Assembly: GCF_003058265.1 (NCBI RefSeq)
Contig: NZ_QBUK01000005.1
Span: 186,001-250,000 of the forward strand
Reading direction: 5' to 3'
Length of the DNA stretch: 64,000 nucleotides
Source: Flagellimonas amoyensis
GTDB lineage: Bacteria; Bacteroidota; Bacteroidia; Flavobacteriales; Flavobacteriaceae
Shown piece by piece: positions 34,526 through 44,500 of this stretch. The position numbers were made by a program, and so were the translations under genes. The stretch's first letter is position 1. Every line of letters begins with the position of its first letter. The notes below the pieces were generated by a model, which saw nothing but the letters and a program-made list of their open reading frames with translations, did no database searches and was not told where the DNA came from.

Positions 34526-34834
34526 TTACTGGGAATTTTCGATATAGACCCATGCCTCCAGACCAGATTCCAAAGGGAATTTTTCCCGTTTGTAGGCATC
34601 GGTCTCATAGGCATCTGCCTTTTCCAGATCGGTGATGGAGACTTGGTACACGGTCCCTTTCACCTTGTCCTTCGTGTCTTCAGTTGGGATGACCACAGGA
34701 TACTGGCCATAAACGGCATTTTCCATCTTTTTGAAACCCAAAAGTGCATCGGGATGGCCTTGCACGAGACGCCCAAAGACATCTTGCTGTACCTGCCCTT
34801 CTTGCAGGGTGCCATAGGTGAAAAGGTGTTCCAA
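34526..34834 (-). CDS. gamma-glutamylcyclotransferase-like (GGCT/AIG2) protein, probable TTG start
   Basis: The product is about 102 aa with the GGCT-fold substrate loop YGTLQEGQ near its N-terminus and the later AVYGQYPVVIPTEDTKDKVKGTVYQV. No ATG gives the right N-terminus: the frame is open upstream only as a shadow of the DUF4286 gene. A TTG at 34834, four bases after that gene's stop codon, gives EHLFTYGTL, which fits the family start. The protein may remove gamma-glutamyl groups; substrate unknown. Confidence 0.75.
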   Translation of the reverse strand: MEHLFTYGTLQEGQVQQDVFGRLVQGHPDALLGFKKMENAVYGQYPVVIPTEDTKDKVKGTVYQVSITDLEKADAYETDAYKREKFPLESGLEAWVYIENSQ

Positions 34835-34838
34835 GGTG

Positions 34839-35156
34839 CTAGGGAATTTGTTGGCTGATGACTTCCAATTCTGTCCTGAAGGCCACAAATTTGTTGGGAA
34901 AGTTTTTTTGTGCCTCGGCCCGCAGGCGGCTTGCATCTTCCCGATAATAGGCCTCGAGGGTCTGCCTGTCCTGTGTGGTGTATTGGATGGAATAGGTGAC
35001 CCCGCCCATATCATCCTCCACCAGGACCTTGACCATTTTGGCATGGGAGAATTTGCCGGTTTCCAACATATCGGGAATGTGTTTGTCCCTCATCCATACC
35101 AACCATTTGTCATGGACACTTTCATCAATATTGATGGTGACGTTGTAAATGAGCAT
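34839..35156 (-). CDS. DUF4286 family protein
   Basis: This 105-aa ferredoxin-like alpha-beta protein matches the DUF4286 family (MLIYNVTINIDESVHDKWLVWMRDKHIPDMLETG at the start; TYSIQYTTQDRQTLEAYYREDASRLR in the middle). It is usually encoded beside rsmA in flavobacteria, as here. Function is unknown, and it lacks obvious catalytic residues. It lies between the TPR gene and the GGCT-like gene on one strand. Confidence 0.92.
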   Translation of the reverse strand: MLIYNVTINIDESVHDKWLVWMRDKHIPDMLETGKFSHAKMVKVLVEDDMGGVTYSIQYTTQDRQTLEAYYREDASRLRAEAQKNFPNKFVAFRTELEVISQQIP

Positions 35157-35270
35157 TTGTCGTTTTAAATTTCGATAGAGGTGAAAATTAGTCTATTTTT
35201 TTTGGGAATCCAATAGTTTCGGACGTCATGGAACAAATGTAGGTAGTGAACAGTTGAAAAATCTTTATGA

Positions 35271-35294
35271 TGAGATTCCTGCCTTCGTGGGAAT
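35271..35294. repeat. dispersed repeat GAGATTCCTGCCTTCGTGGGAAT
   Basis: The inverted ends ATTCC/GGAAT surround TGCCTTCGTG. It resembles a class of flavobacterial intergenic repeats and lies just after the TPR gene stop (35304), so it may also act as a 3'-end hairpin. Confidence 0.5.
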
Positions 35295-35303
35295 TGCAAA
35301 AAA

Positions 35304-37091
35304 TCAATTAATAGCATCCCCGCGGAGCTTTCTAAAATTGGTCCGGGCCTGTGGGAAATAATAACTGTCCTGATAGTTGTAGATGATCTTTTCAAAATGG
35401 GCCTTTGCCTTTTCTGGATCGTTCAGGATGTTTTGGTAGAGTTCCCCAAGGGCAAAATGGGCATCATCGGCTAAAATGCCATCCGCATAGAACTCCACGA
35501 TTTTTTTATAGTTGAACTCGGCACTCTCATACTCCTTTTGTTCCACCAAAAGTTGGGCCTGTTTCAGCAGGGCCTCGTCCTCGATCTTTTCCCCTTTGTG
35601 GTTTTGCAAAATGTCCTCCAAGGTCTCAATCGCCTCTTTGTTCTTGTTCTGGTAGGCGAGCAAATCTGCCCGGGCATATTTTTTCAATGCGGTCTGGGTG
35701 GAATCTTCCAGGGAATTGTCGGATATCAAAAGGCTCAGTTGCATGGCGTCGTTGGCGATGAGCTGGGAGGTGGAGCCTCTGAGCACCTTCAATTGGGTAA
35801 GTGCCCAATCAAAATCCCCTTTGTAGAAACTGGTCTGTGCCACCTTGAAGCGCGCATCTTGTCCGAGTACATCGTTCTTGAGGCTTTTTTGCACTTGGGT
35901 ATAGAGGATGAGGGCCTCATTGAACCGCTGGTCGTACACCAGAATATCTCCAAGGGCCAATTTTACATAGGCCATGGCCAGCCTTCCCATGGGCAGTTCC
36001 AGACTTTCCTTGAGCATGCCAATGGCAGGTTCGGGCCTTTCCCGTTTGAAGGTGAGAAAATTGGCGTAGGCTATCTGCAGCTGTAACGTTTGGCCTTGAT
36101 TCCCATACTCGGCCACGAGGTCCTTGAACTGTTTTTCCACATCGTCCAGTGTTTTTTGCGTGGGATTTTCCAGCACAATATCAATGAGTTGGAGTTGGGC
36201 ATTCAGTTTGACCCTTGGGTCGTCACTGCTGTCCACGATGTACTGGAAAATGGAGGTGGCAGTTTCAAGGTCTTTGTCCTCCAGGGCAATGTCCCCCAGA
36301 TTTTCCAAGCGGTCCATGTTGCTTCCTTCGGCACGCTTATAAATGGCCTTTTCCTGTCCAAAGGCACTGTTGTATTGTTTTTGTTGCACAAAGAGCCAGC
36401 TCAGAAGTTCGTTCCAGAGCACATCGGGATTTTGTTGCGCATTTCTGAGGAGTACCTTTCTGAGTAGGGCGTTGTTTTCGTCCGTGGCGTCTTCGGAAAT
36501 AAAATCATCGATGTTCCGAAGCACATTGGAGCGCGATGTCTTTCCTTCCCAGATCAGGTTGAGATAGGATTGGTACATTTTCTCGATATCACCTTGTTCC
36601 CCGTAGATGCGCGCCAGTTGAAAGTCGTAGTTCAAGTCTGGCTTGAGCTCCATGGCCCTGGAGTAGCCTCGTATGGCATAGTCGAGCAGGTTGTATTTTT
36701 GGAAACGATAGCCCACACTGTATCCATAATTGGGGTTTTCGTCTATTTTTTGGATGGCCTGTTCATAGTGTACGGCTGCTTTTTCAGATTGGTCCTGAAG
36801 GGTGTAATTATAGCCCAGTTCAATATAAAAAGTGGGAAAGGCGTAGGGGTCGGTTATCTTCTCCTGCAAAAAGGCCTCGGCCTCATCGTAGCGTTCCAAT
36901 TGTTGGTAACAGGCCACCAGTCCCTCGGCATAATCGGTGCGTCTGGGATTGTTCTCAGCCAACTTTTCGTAGAAGACCACCGCTTTCTCATAGTCCCCAT
37001 CATTGAAATATTGTTTGGCCAAAAAGTCCTCTTGGGCCATGGCCGAGATGTGGAGCACGCAGAATGATATGAGAAACAAAAAGTGCCGCAA
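35304..37091 (-). CDS. exported tetratricopeptide-repeat protein
   Basis: This 595-aa protein has a signal peptide (MRHFLFLISFCVLHISAMA) followed by TPR-type helical pairs over nearly the whole length, for example DFLAKQYFNDGDYEKAVVFYEKLAENNP at about 22-50, several central repeats, and a C-terminal set ending ALGELYQNILNDPEKAKAHFEKIIYNYQDS. Such periplasmic TPR scaffolds mediate protein-protein contacts; the partner is unknown. It precedes DUF4286, the GGCT-like gene, rsmA and mgtE in the same direction. Confidence 0.92.
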   Translation of the reverse strand: MRHFLFLISFCVLHISAMAQEDFLAKQYFNDGDYEKAVVFYEKLAENNPRRTDYAEGLVACYQQLERYDEAEAFLQEKITDPYAFPTFYIELGYNYTLQDQSEKAAVHYEQAIQKIDENPNYGYSVGYRFQKYNLLDYAIRGYSRAMELKPDLNYDFQLARIYGEQGDIEKMYQSYLNLIWEGKTSRSNVLRNIDDFISEDATDENNALLRKVLLRNAQQNPDVLWNELLSWLFVQQKQYNSAFGQEKAIYKRAEGSNMDRLENLGDIALEDKDLETATSIFQYIVDSSDDPRVKLNAQLQLIDIVLENPTQKTLDDVEKQFKDLVAEYGNQGQTLQLQIAYANFLTFKRERPEPAIGMLKESLELPMGRLAMAYVKLALGDILVYDQRFNEALILYTQVQKSLKNDVLGQDARFKVAQTSFYKGDFDWALTQLKVLRGSTSQLIANDAMQLSLLISDNSLEDSTQTALKKYARADLLAYQNKNKEAIETLEDILQNHKGEKIEDEALLKQAQLLVEQKEYESAEFNYKKIVEFYADGILADDAHFALGELYQNILNDPEKAKAHFEKIIYNYQDSYYFPQARTNFRKLRGDAIN

Positions 37092-37217
37092 TCGCTTGTT
37101 TTTATTTCAAATATAACGTAGAAATACCTGGGATTCTGTTAAGCGAATCCAAATAAATATTGGAATTGCGCTGACAGATATTAGGAGCTTGTCATCAAAT
37201 TGAAATGATGGGGTCGA

Positions 37218-37835
37218 TCAGGGTTGCCCCAAAAGTCCAAATGGCAGGGTCGGCAGTTCTTCCACCCAAGAGTTACCATGTTCTTTTTTGAGTAGATTGG
37301 CAATCAATAAATTATTGGCCTTGGAGAGTTGATATGTCTGCGGGTCGATCATACAATTTCCGAACTCAAAAGTTACCCCATACTCATCGGTGAAGTTTTT
37401 GAACCTTTCATCTCCTTGATTCGTTATACCGTGCATCAAGAAGGCCAAATCGGAAAAATTCACTTTTTCCTTATAAATAAGGAAAATCCCTTTTTTTGGT
37501 AATGCTGGTATATTTGAGGATTTTGACATGATGGGTTTAATTTTCAGGATTATGACTGATTGGTCAAATACCACTTTCGGGGCCATAAAATCAGCCTGAA
37601 AATCGGGAGAACTGAACTGGAAAATATACTTTCCTTGTTGTGGAATTGAAATTTTTAGATCATCCAAAGAATTTATCTCGACAACATCAAGATAGTTTCC
37701 ACTTTCAACAGTTATGAATCCGCGAGTGAGCTCTTCATTTGGAGGATTGTCGAACTTTATAACAACATCGACGCCCTTTGGACCCTGCGCATGAGAAAAA
37801 TGCATTAAACCGATCAATAGGAGAATGATCTTCAT
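37218..37835 (-). CDS. small secreted protein, FEKKY-like C-terminus (unknown function)
   Basis: This 205-aa protein has a signal peptide (MKIILLLIGLMHFSHAQ) and a beta-rich first part resembling a carboxypeptidase-regulatory-like domain. The end has the pattern FTDEYGVTFEFGNCMID followed by a helix with SKANNLLIANLLKKEHGNSW, reminiscent of the FEKKY-type domain seen in small Bacteroidetes proteins; that match is tentative. It interrupts the serS/TPR neighbourhood and looks AT-richer than both neighbours, so it may be an insertion. The start at 37835 is preferred over a longer frame because it begins the signal peptide. Confidence 0.7.
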   Translation of the reverse strand: MKIILLLIGLMHFSHAQGPKGVDVVIKFDNPPNEELTRGFITVESGNYLDVVEINSLDDLKISIPQQGKYIFQFSSPDFQADFMAPKVVFDQSVIILKIKPIMSKSSNIPALPKKGIFLIYKEKVNFSDLAFLMHGITNQGDERFKNFTDEYGVTFEFGNCMIDPQTYQLSKANNLLIANLLKKEHGNSWVEELPTLPFGLLGQP

Positions 37836-37934
37836 GGATCTATCTTTTTGCAATGACTTGCGATAAACCAAAAAGTTGCAAACTATGCCTATCCAAAGTT
37901 GGATATCAACTGGAAAATGGGATAGGGAAAAACC

Positions 37935-39206
37935 CTAGTCGATCATATCGAACCCGCAATAGGGGACCAACACTTCAGGAATTTGGATGCCGTTTTCGGT
38001 CTGGTAATTTTCCAAAATGCCCGCCAATACCCTGGGCAATGCCAAAGAACTGCCGTTCAAGGTGTGGGCCAACTGGCTCTTCCCGGTCTCGTCCTTGTAG
38101 CGTAGCTTGAGGCGATTGGCCTGAAAGGTCTCGAAATTGGAAACGGAACTGATTTCCAACCAGCGGTCCTGCGCGGTGGAAAAGACTTCAAAATCGTAGG
38201 TTAGGGCAGAGGTGAACCCCAGATCACCCCCACAAAGGCGAAGGATACGGTAGGGTAATTTCAGTTCCCTAAGAATGTTTTTCACATGCTCCACCATTTC
38301 GTCCAAGGCCTTGTAGGAATTGTCGGGATGTTCCAGACGCACAATTTCCACCTTATCGAACTGGTGCAAGCGGTTAAGTCCGCGCACATGGGCGCCATAG
38401 CTTCCGGCCTCCCTTCTGAAACAAGGGGTGTAGCCCGTGTATTTGATGGGGAAATCGCTTTCGGCCAACAAATCGTCCCGGTGCAGGTTGGTCACGGGGA
38501 CCTCGGCGGTCGGGATAAGGTACAGGTCATCGGCCTGCACGTGGTACATTTGCCCTTCCTTGTCGGGCAATTGTCCCGTGCCGTAACCAGAGGCTTCGTT
38601 GACCAAATGTGGCACTTGCATTTCGGTATATCCTGCTTCGGTGTTCTTATCCAGGAAATAGGAAATCAGGGCGCGTTGCAATCGGGCACCCTTGCCTTTA
38701 TAGACGGGAAACCCGGCCCCGGTGATCTTGACCCCTAGTTCAAAATCAATGATGTCGTATTTTTTGGCCAGCTCCCAGTGTGGTAATGCTCCTTCGGATA
38801 GTTTGGGAACGTCACCCTCGCTGAAAACCTCCTCATTGTCCGCTTCGGAACTTCCGGCGGGTACCAAGGCATGGGGCATGTTGGGAATCAGGTACAATTG
38901 GTCCTGCAAAGCGGTCGCAGTGGCATTCAGGTCGTCGCCCAATTGTTTTGACGCTTCCTTCAGGCCAGCGGTCTTTTCCTTCAGTTCATTGGCCTCTTGT
39001 GCTTTTCCAGATTTGAAGAGCATTCCAATTTCCTTGGAAAGTTTGTTGGATTCGGCCAATGTGTTGTCCAATTGGGTCTGTATGGCACGTCGTTTTTCAT
39101 CGAGTTCCAAAACCTTGAACACCATGGGTTCTGCATCGATATTGCGCTTTTTTAAAGCAGTGATGACATTTTCCTTGTTTTCCCTGAGAATCTGTAATTG
39201 AAGCAT
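37935..39206 (-). CDS. serS: serine-tRNA ligase
   Basis: This 423-aa class II synthetase charges tRNA-Ser. The N-terminal ~110 residues form the long antiparallel coiled coil that holds the tRNA variable arm. Motif 2 is visible in CFRREAGSYGAHVRGLNRLH and motif 3 in LALPRVLAGILENYQ. Length is normal. A clear promoter lies upstream on the minus strand (-7 box at 39224-39231). Confidence 0.97.
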   Translation of the reverse strand: MLQLQILRENKENVITALKKRNIDAEPMVFKVLELDEKRRAIQTQLDNTLAESNKLSKEIGMLFKSGKAQEANELKEKTAGLKEASKQLGDDLNATATALQDQLYLIPNMPHALVPAGSSEADNEEVFSEGDVPKLSEGALPHWELAKKYDIIDFELGVKITGAGFPVYKGKGARLQRALISYFLDKNTEAGYTEMQVPHLVNEASGYGTGQLPDKEGQMYHVQADDLYLIPTAEVPVTNLHRDDLLAESDFPIKYTGYTPCFRREAGSYGAHVRGLNRLHQFDKVEIVRLEHPDNSYKALDEMVEHVKNILRELKLPYRILRLCGGDLGFTSALTYDFEVFSTAQDRWLEISSVSNFETFQANRLKLRYKDETGKSQLAHTLNGSSLALPRVLAGILENYQTENGIQIPEVLVPYCGFDMID

Positions 39207-39223
39207 GGCCTTATTTTGAGCCG

Positions 39224-39231
39224 CAAATTTA
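39224..39231 (-). promoter_or_regulatory. -7 box of the serS promoter
   Basis: On the minus strand TAAATTTG is a perfect TAnnTTTG match, with TTG about 20 bases upstream (39252-39254) and the start codon 18 bases downstream. Confidence 0.6.
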
Positions 39232-39258
39232 ATCGAATATTAAGAAGTCCCCAACTTA

Positions 39259-40575
39259 TTATTCCTTGGGTGAAGGTAGAATCCATTCGTTGTGGGAGAA
39301 ATGCTTCCATGGCACGCTGGCTAGATCTACCTCAGGGTCGATGAACTCGTGGTACGACCCTTGGTTCACCTTTACCTTGTTGTCCACAAAAACTTGCACA
39401 TCTTCCCCTTTGTCAGCAAACTCCTTTTTGAGCCGTTGGGCAAACTGCCATGAAAAATCGGGATAGCAGGCCACCCGATTTCGTTGTTTGGTGGTCAGAT
39501 AATCTTGCAGGGAGATATAGGTCACCTTTTCGGTCTCTTTGTTCACCACCCGGTAGCGGATGGTCCCGGAGCGGCTGCGCAGCATCATGCGCCAGCTCAA
39601 TCGATGCCCTTCCTCGGTCCAGAGCACATCATCCACAAAAAAATGGTGCCTCAGCGGCAACGCGATCTGGATCACAAAGTAAATCCCTAAAATGACCAGA
39701 ATGCGGTTTTTATTTTTTGGAAGGACATGGGCCCCGTCCATTTCAACGGTCTTGGTCTTGAGAAAAATGTTCCGGATGGTCTGTGGTTCAAAAAAGAACA
39801 GGCTAAAGGCAAGGGACAGATAGGGGAAGATTCCGATCTGGAACACAATACTATTGAAAAGATGGAAGAAAATGGACAACACAAAGGCAATTTTCCGTGT
39901 GGGCCTCCACAAAAGTGCGGGAACGATGAGCAGGTCAAAGAGAATGCCGAAGATGGCCACAATTTTGTGCACCCACTTCTGTTGGAGCAACTCACCGATC
40001 AGGGCGTAATCCTTTTTGGACTGCATCAACACTTCTATCATACTGAAATCCAGCCAATCGGCATATAGTTTGGCGACGGACGCATAGGTGTAGACAATGA
40101 ACAATTGTAGGATGATGGTCCACCGAATCCAGTTGGACATGCTGTGTGACCGCAGCCTGGGATAGAGCCTTGCATCCAGCGAAGCATCTTTGTGGGCAGG
40201 GAAAAAGGCCATGATGAAGGCCAGCAGCATCAACAGGTAATAGTGGTTGTTATAGGAGGTCTTTTGCATGAGATAGACCCCGGTCCACATTAGGGCGAAG
40301 GTGAGTGCCGCAAAGCGGTACCGATAGCCCAAGGCGATCATAAGTCCCAAAGTGCCCATAATCGCGAAATAGATGTACATGCCGTTGCCCGGAAGGGGTT
40401 GTAGCCATTCAAAACCGATAAAGGAGAAGGTGAACTTGGGTTCCACCAAGGTTCTCCGTACCCAACCAGTGGCTATGGCGCCATAGCATTCCGCACTCAC
40501 CAAAAGCCCGTAGAAAATGCGAAAGACGATGAGCTGGGCGTTGTCTATCTTTTTGAACAGGAAATGGGCGAGCAT
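39259..40575 (-). CDS. HTTM domain membrane protein (vitamin K-dependent gamma-carboxylase-like)
   Basis: This 438-aa protein has several membrane helices over residues ~1-290 in the horizontally transferred transmembrane (HTTM) domain pattern, with LRIF-like FRIFYGLLVSAECYG at the start and YTYASVAKLYADWLDF in the middle. The soluble C-terminal ~150 residues include DDVLWTEEGHRLSWRMMLRSR, a signature of this family. It is homologous to vitamin K gamma-glutamyl carboxylase, but bacterial members have no agreed reaction. It starts at the base immediately after the ribF stop codon, so the two are coupled. Confidence 0.9.
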   Translation of the reverse strand: MLAHFLFKKIDNAQLIVFRIFYGLLVSAECYGAIATGWVRRTLVEPKFTFSFIGFEWLQPLPGNGMYIYFAIMGTLGLMIALGYRYRFAALTFALMWTGVYLMQKTSYNNHYYLLMLLAFIMAFFPAHKDASLDARLYPRLRSHSMSNWIRWTIILQLFIVYTYASVAKLYADWLDFSMIEVLMQSKKDYALIGELLQQKWVHKIVAIFGILFDLLIVPALLWRPTRKIAFVLSIFFHLFNSIVFQIGIFPYLSLAFSLFFFEPQTIRNIFLKTKTVEMDGAHVLPKNKNRILVILGIYFVIQIALPLRHHFFVDDVLWTEEGHRLSWRMMLRSRSGTIRYRVVNKETEKVTYISLQDYLTTKQRNRVACYPDFSWQFAQRLKKEFADKGEDVQVFVDNKVKVNQGSYHEFIDPEVDLASVPWKHFSHNEWILPSPKE

Positions 40576-41505
40576 CTATTTCGCGATTAGTTCCAACGAG
40601 TAATCTTTGTCCTTTTTCAGTTGCGCCTTGAGTTCTTCAATGGAACCGAATTTTTGTTCGTCACGGATCCGATGGAGGAGGGATACCTGTATCTTTTGGT
40701 CATAGAGGTTGCCTTCAAAATCGAAGAAATTGACCTCGATGCTCTTTTCGGTGCCATCCACCGTGGGGTTGTATCCTATGTTCATCATCCCAAAATACAC
40801 TTTCCCGTTGATGGTGCTGCTGACCACGTAGGCCCCTGTTTTTGGAATGAGTTTATACGTTTCGGCAATGTGCAGGTTCGCGGTCGGGAACCCAAAGTCC
40901 CTGCCCATTCCCTTTCCTTTTTTTACGGTTCCTGTGAGCATATAGGCATAGCTCAGATAATTGTTGGCCGTGGTGATGTCGCCTTCCAAAAGTGCCTTTC
41001 TGATTTTTGTGGAGCTCACCGAAATGTCGTCCACTTCCTGGGCGGGGATTTCTTCCACTTCAAAGTCCAGGGTTTCACCAAAGGCAATGAGATCTTGGAT
41101 GTTCGCATTTCTGTTGCGCCCAAATCTATGGTCATAACCGATGATGATTTTTTTGGTCTTTAGGCCGTTCACCAAAACATCGTTCACAAAATCAGTGGCG
41201 GACAACCTTGAAAATTCCATCGTAAATGGATGCACGATCAAGTAATCCAGGCCCAAGGTCTCCAATATCTGGGTCTTTTCTTCCAAGGTATTCAACAGTT
41301 TGATGTCCACATCTTTCTGCAGTACCATTCGCGGATGGGGGAAAAAAGTGAGCACTGTGGATTTCAGTCCTGTTTTTTTGGCATTGTTTGTGAGGCGTTC
41401 CAATATCTTTCGGTGACCTAGGTGCACACCATCAAAGGTACCGATGGTGGTTACCGTTTGGAATGAATTGTCGTTGAAGTGAGAAATGTTATGGATTGTT
41501 TCCAA
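40576..41505 (-). CDS. ribF: bifunctional riboflavin kinase/FAD synthetase
   Basis: This 309-aa enzyme makes FMN and FAD from riboflavin. The N-terminal nucleotidyltransferase domain has TIGTFDGVHLGH (20-31) and the later SSTKIRKAL. The C-terminal riboflavin kinase domain starts near residue 185 with GTVKKGKGMGRDFGFPTANL, split by the usual flavin-binding loops. Length is normal. The gene is divergent from the metalloprotease gene across 56 bases and is followed without a gap by the HTTM gene. Confidence 0.96.
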   Translation of the reverse strand: METIHNISHFNDNSFQTVTTIGTFDGVHLGHRKILERLTNNAKKTGLKSTVLTFFPHPRMVLQKDVDIKLLNTLEEKTQILETLGLDYLIVHPFTMEFSRLSATDFVNDVLVNGLKTKKIIIGYDHRFGRNRNANIQDLIAFGETLDFEVEEIPAQEVDDISVSSTKIRKALLEGDITTANNYLSYAYMLTGTVKKGKGMGRDFGFPTANLHIAETYKLIPKTGAYVVSSTINGKVYFGMMNIGYNPTVDGTEKSIEVNFFDFEGNLYDQKIQVSLLHRIRDEQKFGSIEELKAQLKKDKDYSLELIAK

Positions 41506-41528
41506 CTGATCAAGAAATAAAAAAGGCT

Positions 41529-41536
41529 TACATTTG
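41529..41536 (+). promoter_or_regulatory. -7 box upstream of the metalloprotease gene
   Basis: TACATTTG matches TAnnTTTG, 25 bases before the start codon at 41562, in the short gap divergent from ribF. The -33 element is weak. Confidence 0.5.
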
Positions 41537-41561
41537 AATTAATACTACGCCCTGAATCGGT

Positions 41562-44500
41562 ATGAGAGCTAAATTACACCTTGTTTTTTCAATAACCATA
41601 ATTTTTAGCTGCTTTTACGTTCATGGGCAGCAGGGGTATTGGAAATCCATCCCTAAACAATCCCATCTAAAAAGTGTGTCCATCAAGGATATGGGAAAGG
41701 CCAAAAAAGTCCTTGCCTTGGACAGGGCCCTTTTTTCCAAAGAGGTGGGGTCGATGTCCTCTTCCAAAGGAAAACAAGTGGTCTATCTGCCAGGTCCCGA
41801 TGGGGAGGTCCTACCTTTCTATTTGGAAGAAACCCCGGTACTCCACCCCGATCTCGCAAAAAAATACCCAAATATCAAATCCTACACTGGGGTAAGCCCC
41901 GATGGAAAATATAAGATCAAACTCAGTAGTTCGCCCAAGGGTCTTGAGGGCATGGTGGTGGACCTGGGCACTCATAGAAAGACCTTTATGGAGCCGGTGT
42001 CCAATGCAACGGACACTTATGTGGTGTATGAAGAAGGTGACGGGGCAGCTGAAAAAGATGGCTTTATCTGCGAGACCGAAAAATCCGTAATGGCCACGGC
42101 AAAGACCATTGTCCCCTTGGTGGACGATCAGGTGTTGCGAAAGTTCAGGATTGCCGTTTCGACCACTGGGGAGTATACCACTTTTCATGGAGGCACTGTT
42201 GCAGGGGCCTTGGCGGCCATCAATGCCACGATCACTAGGGTGAACGAGGTTTTTGAGACCGATTTGGGCGTTACCTTGGAACTGGTTGCCAATAACGATT
42301 TGATCATTTTCACCGATTCCGCAACCGACCCTTATGGGAGCAGTTTCAACTCGCAGGTGCAATCTACGCTCACTTCGGTCATTGGAGAGGCGAATTACGA
42401 TGTGGGCCATTTGTTCCACAAAGTGCAGTTGGCTTCACAGAACAATGGCAATGCGGGTTTTATCGGTTCGGTTTGTATCGATAATAGAAAGGGGAGTGCC
42501 TTTTCTTCTGCATCCATCCCTCAAGGAGATGTCTTCGACCTCGATTTTGTTTCGCATGAACTTGGGCACCAGTTTGGGGCGAACCACACGTGGTCCTTTG
42601 AATCGGAGGGCTCAGGGGTACAGGCCGAACCGGCCAGTGGTAGCACCATTATGGGCTATGCGGGAATCGTGTCGGGCAATAATGTAGCTCCAAACGGTGA
42701 TGATTATTTTCATTACAACAGCATACTTCAAATATCCGCGTATTTGGAAACGGTTTCCTGTGCCGTGACAACACCATTGACCAATGCTCCGCCCGTGCTC
42801 ACCCCGGTTGATGATTTTACGATACCCAGGGGCACCGCTTTTGTATTGGAAGGTAATGCAACGGACCCTGATGTGGGCGATGTACTCACCTATACGTGGG
42901 AACAAATAGATGATGGAGTGGTGACCAGGTCAAATTTTGGCCCGTCCAATCCCAGTGGGGCTATTTTCAGGTCATTGCCCCCAAGTACGGACCCTGCCCG
43001 CTATTTTCCCAGACTTTCGGAAGTTGCACAGGGCAATCTGACCCAGACCGATCCCGCTGTGGGCAGCGCATGGGAAACGGTGTCCGAAATAGAGCGGGAC
43101 CTACAGTTTGCCTTTACGGTAAGGGACAATGCGGTAGGTGGCGGACAGGTCATCTCCGATGTGTTGGAGGTAAAGGTGGTCAAGGCCGCAGGACCTTTTG
43201 TGGTCACCTCACAGAGTTCCAGCGAAGTTTACCAAGCAGGTTCCGTTCAAGAAATTACATGGGATGTCGCCAACACCAATATCTTGCCCATAGACGCCAA
43301 GATGGTGGATATTTTTCTTTCTTTGGATGGGGGGTTGAGCTTTCCAATCACCTTGTTGGAAAATACCCTCAACGATGGAAGCGAAGAAGTCCTTCTGCCT
43401 GGAAACATCAGTGGTTCCGCTAGGGTCATGGTAAAGGCGAGCGATAATATCTTCTTTGCCATGAACGCTTCCGATTTTACCATTGAAGAATCACAGGTGG
43501 TATTGAATTTTGATGCCTTGGACTTTGAAGTCTGTCAGCCAGATGATATTGTGATCCCATTGGTGTATGAAACCTATTCGGGCTTTGCCGAAACATCCAC
43601 ATTTTCTGCGGATGTCCCTGTGGGCCTCAACGCCATTTTTGCCCCCTTGGATGCCAGTGCCAATGATACGGCCGTCAATCTGACCCTATCAAACACCATC
43701 GGAGTTGCTCCCGGCGTTTATGATATTACGGTAACCTCCACTTCCGCCTCCGTGACCAAGAGCGTGGTCTTGTCCCTAACGGTACAGGATGGGGTATTTG
43801 CAGATGTGTTGCCCAGTTCCCCTGCAAACGGGGAGATCGGGGTTTCTCTCAATGCCCAACTTCTTTGGGAAGAAAGCCCACTCTATTCAAGCTATGATGT
43901 GGAAATCGCGACCGACATTGGTTTTGTGGATGTGGTAGAATCCGTTACGGTGCCCTTCAATTTCTACAAAACCGCGATGCTACAAGAAGAAACCGAATAT
44001 TTTTGGAGGGTTCGTCCCAGTAATGGCTGTGGCGCGGGGACCTTTGGCACTGCTTTTAGCTTTACCACTTCGCAGGTGAATTGTAAGAGCTCTGAGGCCA
44101 GGAACGTCCCTCAGGATATTTCATCCGTGGGGACACCTTTGGTGACCTCTTCCATACAGTTTTTTGAAGACCTGCCGATTTCGGACATCAATGTGAATCT
44201 GGAAATTGACCATTCTTATTTGGAGGATCTCATCGTCACCTTGATCTCGCCGGCTGGCACAAGAGTGGCCCTGATTTCCAATACCTGTGGCGAATTGAAC
44301 AATATCAATGCGGTTTTTGATGACGATGGAGACCCCATTTTGTGTTCCGGCAACCCCGCAATTTCGGGAACGGTGCAGCCGTTGGGCTCGTTGGGCTCGT
44401 TGCAGGGGGAATCCATTTTGGGGGAGTGGACATTGGAGGTGCAGGATTCCGCTCCGAGTGATGGTGGTGCGTTGGTGGCATTTTCCCTTGATATCTGCGT

